Assembly (NCBI GenBank): GCA_019787685.1
Contig: JAHNUO010000008.1
Span: 1,612,001 to 1,676,000, forward strand
Direction: 5' to 3'
DNA from: Chiua virens
Taxonomy: Eukaryota > Basidiomycota > Agaricomycetes > Boletales > Boletaceae
Length of the DNA: 64,000 bases
How positions within the stretch are numbered: the first letter of the stretch is position 1; the number at the start of each line of letters is the position of its first letter. The position numbers and the translations under genes are program-made. Under the pieces are notes generated by a model. It saw nothing but the letters and a program-made list of their open reading frames with translations. It had not been told where the DNA came from and did no database searches. This document shows positions 57,681-64,000 of the stretch, piece after piece.

Positions 57681-59447
57681 ATGCTGGTCATATTTGTACT
57701 TTTAACTTTGTCTTTTTTTGTCGATGTTTCCCTATCCGGCCCGATCAGCAACCGGGTTGCCTATGCAGCCTCAACTTCACCCGCATCCTCTATGCCACTC
57801 ACTAAAAGGGACTCACCTAAATATGTCGTAGCTCATTTTATGGTCGGGAACACTTATCCGTACACGCAGCAAGACTGGTTGTCGGATATCTGCCTTGCCC
57901 ATCAAAGTGGCATCGACGGTTTTGCACTCAACGTAGGAAAAGATCCTTGGCAACCTCAACAGGTCGCGAATGCGTGAGTGCCACTGCTCGATCCCTGTAC
58001 TACATTTTCAACGGACTCATGCTCGGCAGGTATCAAGCTGCACAACAATCGGGAACGGGCTTCAAACTATTTTTGTCATTTGACATGACGTGTGTTCTCC
58101 ATTATTCGCTGTCGACTATGTCCTCATATCCATCTAGTTCTCTTCCTTGTAACAATGCTGATGACGCCGACGCACTCCGAGCATACATCGCTACGTACGC
58201 CTCACATCCTAATCAATTGATCTACAATGGTCGTGTTTTTGCCTCGACTTTCTCTGGAGAATCTTGCAAGTTTGGTCAGGACTCAGTTAAATCGGGGTGG
58301 GACAACACAATTCTTACAGCAATTATCGGGAAAAAACGCCGTCTACTTCGTTCCCTCCTTCTTCGTGGACACAAAAGACTTTCAAACTTTGAGGGGCGTG
58401 ATCGATGGGCTGTTTAATGTAAGGGTGAATTGTTCCCTTGATGACCATTACTTCAACATACACGTTTATTACACAGTGGAACTCCGGATGGCCGATTCAA
58501 GTCAATTCAAGTTCCATAGGCCTGTTCAAAGCAGCGGCGCTTGATGGGCTTATTGGAGGCGCTGCAACTGATAAGGAATATATTGATGGGTTGAAGCCTC
58601 TCGGTGGATCTTATATGGCTGCCGTGTCACCTTGGTTCTTTACGCACTACAGCCCGGAGACTTACAACAAGAATGTGAGTTACATTCACTCCGCCAGTGA
58701 CAGTATCCGTTCTGACTCCAAGTGATTATAAGTGGATCTACCTCAGCGACGATCATCTGTATGCAAGACGCTGGGATTATCTCGTCAGATTCCGCAATCA
58801 GATTGATATTGTTGAGGTCGTCTCTTGGAATGATTTTGGGGAATCTCATTACGTTGGTCCTATCAAGGGTGCACAACCAAACAGTCAGGCATGGGTAGAT
58901 GGGTTTGATCATACTGGTAAGTTCTGGTGGAGTTCCGTTCTTGTCTCAGCGCCGATGAGTTTACACTGTAGGTTGGCTTAATTTGACTTCATACTATGCT
59001 ACCGCTTTCAAGACGGGAGTGTACCCCACGATTACCAAAGATCAAATTTTAATGTGGTCTCGCCCCCACCCAGCTCTCGCTGATGCACCCGACGATCCGG
59101 TTGGTCGACCTAACAATTACCAAATCGTGAGTGTTCATTTTGGTGGACATGCCATGTTGAAACTGATTTGTTTCTCGATGCGTCAGGCGTCTGACAAGAT
59201 TTCGGTCATTGTGTTCGCAAAGTCTCCTGCAACAGTCACCCTATCAACGTCGTCTACCCACTCAAAGAAATTCAACGTGACAGCCGGGGCGACGAAACTG
59301 ACGCTGCCCATTGAAGCGGGCGGATTCATGAAGGCGGTGCTAAAACGGAACTCTCAAACTATCATTGATCTCGAGCCCAAGGATTTCCGTTTTGACCCTT
59401 CACCGTCTTCGTACAATTTCAATGCTTTCGTCGCGTGTTCATCTTAA
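57681..59447 (+). pseudogene. GH71 alpha-1,3-glucanase with a one-base frameshift
   Basis: Exons 57681-57973, 58030-58089, 58138-58418, 58477-58674, 58733-58916, 58972-59126 and 59187-59447. A signal peptide (MLVIFVLLTLSFFVDVSLSG) leads into KYVVAHFMVGNTYPYTQQDW and GIDGFALNVGKDPWQPQQ, the start of the GH71 barrel. Later blocks are FKLFLSFDMT, AVYFVPSFFVDTKDF, WNSGWPIQV and VSWNDFGESHYVGP. GH71 enzymes cut alpha-1,3-glucan of fungal walls or prey; the protein is secreted. In exon 3 the frame switches at the GGG of 58298-58301 (from KSGW to TTQFLQQL); one extra base explains it and makes all later phases fit (476 residues). This is a mutation or a sequencing error. Confidence 0.8.
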
Positions 59448-59859
59448 CTATATATTTAACGCGCGTACGCGATGCTTATGGTTTTGGGATCATGTCAACG
59501 ACGAATCTTTGCACAGTACATACATAGTACGTGCCAGAATTATGCAACTTCACGTTTATCACTGCAGTCGTCACCTTTTTGTTTGTAGTTGTACTCGTTA
59601 CCCCCTAGGGTAGAGTCCTTCGGAGAATTATGCCCTGATAGTGTGTAGTATACCCTATGTTTTGTAGCCTATCTATGTCTCTGTTGGCGACTCGGAGTAG
59701 AATCGTAAAAGCTGCATTAATTCACCTTCATTACGTCCCCTTGCATTGTCAACGGAAGAGTTTTCCTGTTTCCTTTCAGTGTCTATTTTATTTGTGCGAA
59801 GCGATTTCGACATGCATATGAATATGCTAATAGATAATAGAGATGGTAAACGACACGGT

Positions 59860-60850
59860 ACACGATTCGAATCTCAACAGGTCGCAAATGCATATATACA
59901 TGAGCTACATTCCGACTTCACATATATTCATTCGCGACTAGATTTCCAGTTTTTTGTCATTTAATCTGATGTGCGTCCCACTTATTTTGACTGTGAAACA
60001 TGCCCTGATGCCCCACCACTAGCTCACTCCTTTGCAGCAGTCCCGATGATGCCGATATTCTTCAAAACTACACCACGATATACTCTTCGCATCCCAATCA
60101 ATTGACCTACAACGATCTTGTCTTTCTCTTGATTTTCTCTGGAGAATATTGCGACTTTGATCAAAGCTCGCTTAAATCGGGTTGGTCGACATAATTTTTG
60201 GAGAAATTGACGAGTCAGAACGCTGTCTACTTTGTTCCATCCTTCTCCGTGTCTAAGTCTGATTTTCAGAGTTTCGACTCTGGTCGTTGGCATGTTCAAT
60301 GTAAGACTGAGGTGGCTTTTTTCCTGTCTGGTACTCTAACACATGATTCAATTTTACCGTTCTAGTGGGACACTGGAAGGCCCGCTCAAGTAACAGCAAG
60401 TTCCATAGGTGAGTTTCAACTTACTACGAATACCTCGCTCGTTGATATGACTGCAAACCGTTAAGACTATCAATGCTTTGGAATCTATTGATGGATCTTA
60501 CATGGCCGCTGTGTCCTCTTAGTTCTTTACGCACTACAGCCCAGAGACAGCGAGTCCTCACCTCGCGGGCTGACGTGCCATCTTGGATCTGATTTTTTTT
60601 CGCTCCTTCGTCACACCCTACTAGTCGGCGGAGAAGATCTGGGCCGTCGTATTCGCCACGTCGCCTGCAGTGGTATATTGTCGACATCGTCCACCCAGCC
60701 ACAGACGTTCGACGTGACAACCGGGGCATCAAAACTGTCGCTTCCCATCAAGGCGGGCGGGTACGTGAAAACAGTGCTTGAGAGAGCCTCGCAGACTTTC
60801 GTTGATCTCGATGCAAAGGGGTTTTATTTCAATCGACAGCGTCGTCGTAA
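59860..60850 (+). pseudogene. Decayed GH71 relic
   Basis: Fragments match the upstream gene in order: CAACAGGTCGCAAATGC at about 59876, YSSHPNQLTYND with FSGEYCDFDQSSLKSGW at about 60080-60190, AVYFVPSFS at about 60220, SIDGSYMAAV at about 60480-60510, and STQPQTFDVTTGASKLSLPI at about 60690-60750. Stops and deletions separate them. It is a tandem duplicate that has lost function. Confidence 0.8.
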
Positions 60851-61419
60851 AATTACAATGCTTTCGTTATCGCTTCGTCCTGATTTCAGTTGTCTTTGTG
60901 TCTTTTCATTTCTCATCACTTCCTTTTTCTTCCTTTGGATTGAGCGTCCGTCGCAGCAACTTCCAACTTGTAGGTTGTAACCTTGAACTGGCCATTGTAT
61001 AGTCGTTCGAATGCTATGTACACGTATGTAAAACCAATCCTGCAGCGACCGTTGAGTCGGCGTTGACATAAATATACTCGCAAATCAACGCTCTTTTCGA
61101 ATATAATCGCAAACTGCATTCGAGCAATATCTTTGCCTGGACCAAATTTCACGATATCCACTAGTTAATTTCCTATCAAAGTTGTAAGAAAATATTGGAA
61201 TATTTGTAGATGGAAGTAGGTTGAAAGTACATGGAGTGTGTGATACGATACATCTCATAATCATGTATAAGGCCTATAAATGTGTCAACAAAGCATGCTA
61301 CATGTAAGTGTCAAGATGTAAAAAGCGCGTGAGTTGATGTATGAAAGATTACAATGGTCTTAGAGATTCGTCGAAAGTGAGATTACAAACTCCACACAGG
61401 GTCTAAGATCAAGAACACA

Positions 61420-62861
61420 TTACGGCTTCCTTTGGTGCCGAAAGATACCCATTATGGTCGACATGGATTTTTTACGCTTCGTTCCCAAGCCCTCCGAAGC
61501 GTCTTTGACGGTCCCAGACTGACGCATTGATCGCCTGACCGCCCCTGACGAGTCGCGAGCGTGAGTCTGCAGGAGTGGACACTGGAAACAGCCCTCGCTG
61601 GGGTCATTGGACCCGAGGGTGACATCGGAATGACGGGCTTGAAACTCGCCTCGAGAAATTCCTTGCGAGCTTGCTCCACATCGAACGGGGAATTCGTTGT
61701 TTTTCCTTTGGGCCTCACGCCAGCGCACGCCCAACCGGAGCTCAAGAACTCTGTACTCTTGGGAGAGACGTGTGGCCGCGAAAAGGCAGCGTCCACGGAA
61801 AAGTCGGACCTGTGAAGCTGTCTGGCGGCATAAGGTGGTCGAAAGGCGGGTACACCCGCACTACCAAAGACCGCAAGATTGTCCCCATCAAGTGGACGAA
61901 CGATATAATTGGGATCTAAGTCGGAACCCTGGGTCGATACGCTGCCACGACGCCATTCCTCTGCAGGCAAGGGTGATGGGTTCCCGCCGAAGGTGACCCA
62001 TTGGAATTCACCTGAGGCAGGAGGACTAGACTCGCCTTCGGTCAAGAGAGCGGCATATTCCCACTGCTCATCTTGATCCAACCAGATCCTACCTCCGCCA
62101 TCACGATAAACGTCGGAGACACCGACGACGCCATCTTTCCGGGCCCGTGTTTCCATGGCACGCTTGATGACGTTATCGATATCGCCACTGTCGACTTGCA
62201 TGACAACAGCTTGGTCGGAGAAAGGAGGTGGTAGTGGATGCTTGGATTTCTTGCGTCGCACGATGGAAGGCGAATCTGCTGGTGCTTTCGACTTCATTCT
62301 GGGAGGGGGATCGGGCCAAACAAACTCGGCTTTAGACTTGCCTCGTGGGCGAAGTACGGAGAGCGAACGCAATCGGGCAAGACTGCGAGGTTGACAGGCA
62401 GGAGAAGGGCCAGGCGGGCCGGGGATGTTCTTTGCTGTGGCTGGACATTGAGGTTTGACTGGGAAGGGGAGTGCAGCAGAAACTGGTGTCCTTTGGAGCT
62501 GGGGGACGACGGAAGTATGACCAAAAGGAATATTTAGCTTGAAGTCCTGGTGGGTGGGGGTAACAGCGTAGGCCGTACTAGCAGTTGGAGTGGGTGGATT
62601 GTGGAAGGAAGATGTAGTGGGAATGCGAATGGAGGGAGTAGTTGGATGACGACTCCTGCTGAAAGAGTCATGGCGATTTGGAGAGACATAGGCAGGAGTA
62701 CCAGGCTGCACGCCGTGATCAGCCAAGCTGGACGTGCGACGGAGTCCGCGAGGGGGTTGGTTAGAGGGCGAAGTAGGAAGAGGTTGAATGGGCCGATTTT
62801 TATGTGGAGGATAGGCAAGGGAGTGGTAGTCGGTTCTAATCGCTGTGTGCGAGTGCGGCAT
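61420..62861 (-). CDS. Proline/serine-rich protein of unknown function
   Basis: Likely start MPHSHTAIRTDYHSLAYPP at 62861. The first two thirds are Pro/Ser/Thr-rich. A conserved-looking core reads VDSGDIDNVIKRAMETRARK, then GGRIWLDQDEQWEYAALL and FQWVTFGGNP. The C-terminus KSMSTIMGIFRHQRKP (stop 61420) lies in another frame and is reached by a short intron near 61538-61575 (about 38 nt), so that join is uncertain; without it the frame ends at 61452. No catalytic domain. A TATATAA on the minus strand sits at about 63043-63049. Confidence 0.6.
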
Positions 62862-63636
62862 CAGTGACGGTGTGATATCGGGATTGTCTGTCAAGTGTTT
62901 GGTTAAATCGGAACTGAAGCAAAAACGTTTGGAACAAGACAAACAGGCAACTCAGAGAAAAGGATAAGAGGCAAATTCCAGGGAGTCTAAGAGTATGAAA
63001 TGTGATGTGAGATCTTGAGACATGACGAACGAGAAGATGGGCTTATATATGAAGGATCAGCAAGAGGTCACCGTGGTCCACAACGGTGGCGCCCACACGA
63101 AAACTGAGACAACCAAGCAAGAAAACAATTCATTGTCGTTCACACTCGCATTGTCTTGCTACAACAATGACTCTTTATGATGCAGGACAAGCCTCACCTT
63201 ATCGACGTCCAGGATTGTGGTAGTACCTCCGAGTCCGCACCGCGCGGTCCATGATTCTGCTGGTAGAAACAATTTCAAACAAAAGACTCGGTACACTTCT
63301 GACTCACTTCAGTGTTCACACCCGGTCACGGTGACCAATTGTTTTGGTTTCATCAAAGCGTCGCAACGCGACTCAACGTGGTTCTACGTGTCGCAACTCG
63401 CGCATCATTATTATCCGAATTTTCGGGACCGACATATCGAGTGCATGTCTGATGTCGTGTTCTCCGAGGATACTGGTAGATACAAGCCTAGATGTTTATA
63501 TCGCCTGAGAGGCTCCGACTTCGGTATCTAAATTTTTCGGTTGGTGTCGCATCTTGCCAAAAACAAAGCAACATCAGATCTATAGTAGCCTACACGTTCA
63601 CTCATCCTTGATTGATTTCCGTGTCTCCTTTTTTTC
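62862..63636. other. Intergenic, shared upstream region
   Basis: Between the minus-strand gene ending its start at 62861 and the possible plus-strand start at 63637. The open frame 63217-63531 has no support. Confidence 0.4.
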
Positions 63637-64000
63637 ATGACTCCCTTCCCCTTCCCTCTATACCGCTTTGAATATGCACAGCTCCACCCCGGCCAGTTCC
63701 GGGTCCACGGTAAGCTAAACCCCTCGGATGTCCACCTCGTTCGGGACGCGCATCAGTGGCAAATCTACCTGCCTGTACGTGTCCTTTATGTGTCAATGTG
63801 TGAACATTCGCAGCGATCCTAGCCCTCCCTCTCCCTCTCGGTCCAAAGTTATTTTTCGACACTTGTGGGTTATGCATTTCAGGGTGCATAAATCCTCCGC
63901 TTTTACCGCCCCGTCCGAACCGAATTGCCGGTGGTACTAACGAGAGTGAGCTCATCGACTGCGCCAGATCGTCTACTCGTCCGTAAGATGATGAAGACGG
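63637..64000 (+). CDS. Start of a possible gene, cut by the window end
   Basis: An ATG at 63637 opens 46 codons (MTPFPFPLYRFEYAQLHPGQ, then VHLVRDAHQWQIYLP) up to a GTACGT donor at about 63775. An acceptor TTCGCAG lies at about 63814 before a Ser/Pro/Arg-rich stretch. The pattern fits a spliced gene, but no family is recognised. Confidence 0.35.

Noticed and set aside
63217..63531. 104-codon open frame near the right end
   Set aside because: No family, no splice sites, no codon support; lies in the upstream region of other genes.

Overview
The window is from the nuclear genome of a filamentous basidiomycete, most likely an Agaricomycete. Real genes are cut by many introns of about 45-60 nt. 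The gene families include DUF6698-like and DUF6534-like proteins, F-box proteins, GH71 glucanase and a KDZ transposase. No prokaryotic features were seen. All gene models were built by hand from splice signals and reading-frame continuity; no database search was possible.

Left part (1-7.7 kb): the 3' part of an F-box/LRR-like gene, then a multi-exon DUF6698-like gene. Around that gene lie two solo LTRs of one family in opposite orientation, each with a perfect 4-bp target-site duplication. The rest is sparse, decayed, CpG-poor DNA.

Centre (7757-27834): a 20-kb DNA transposon with terminal inverted repeats. Each end has an outer arm, about four 80-bp repeats, and an array of GGGAATTCCC palindromes. 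The element carries a KDZ-type transposase (minus strand), an accessory gene A (minus) and an accessory gene C (plus). Genes A and C diverge from a central inverted-repeat promoter that carries the same GGGAATTCCC palindromes as the ends. All three genes are broken. Gene C is split by a 6.3-kb LTR retroelement (18015-24348). That retroelement keeps a gag fragment, has no pol that I can see, carries an antisense Zn2Cys6-type gene, and has itself received a solo LTR. Removing the retroelement and one 4-bp duplication restores an 861-codon length for gene C.

Right flank (27.8-35.2 kb): a strongly CpG-depleted tract, then a GTP-binding-domain gene (30051-35210). Its P-loop is missing, and one of its introns is 3.2 kb long and filled by exactly 35 copies of an 85-bp minisatellite.

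CpG-rich part (35-64 kb): a coiled-coil protein head-to-head with an F-box protein, a UBA/zinc-finger/UBX protein, a cluster of DUF6534-like membrane-protein genes and relics (43-57 kb), a GH71 alpha-1,3-glucanase gene with a one-base frameshift, a second decayed GH71 copy, a proline-rich protein, and the start of one more possible gene.
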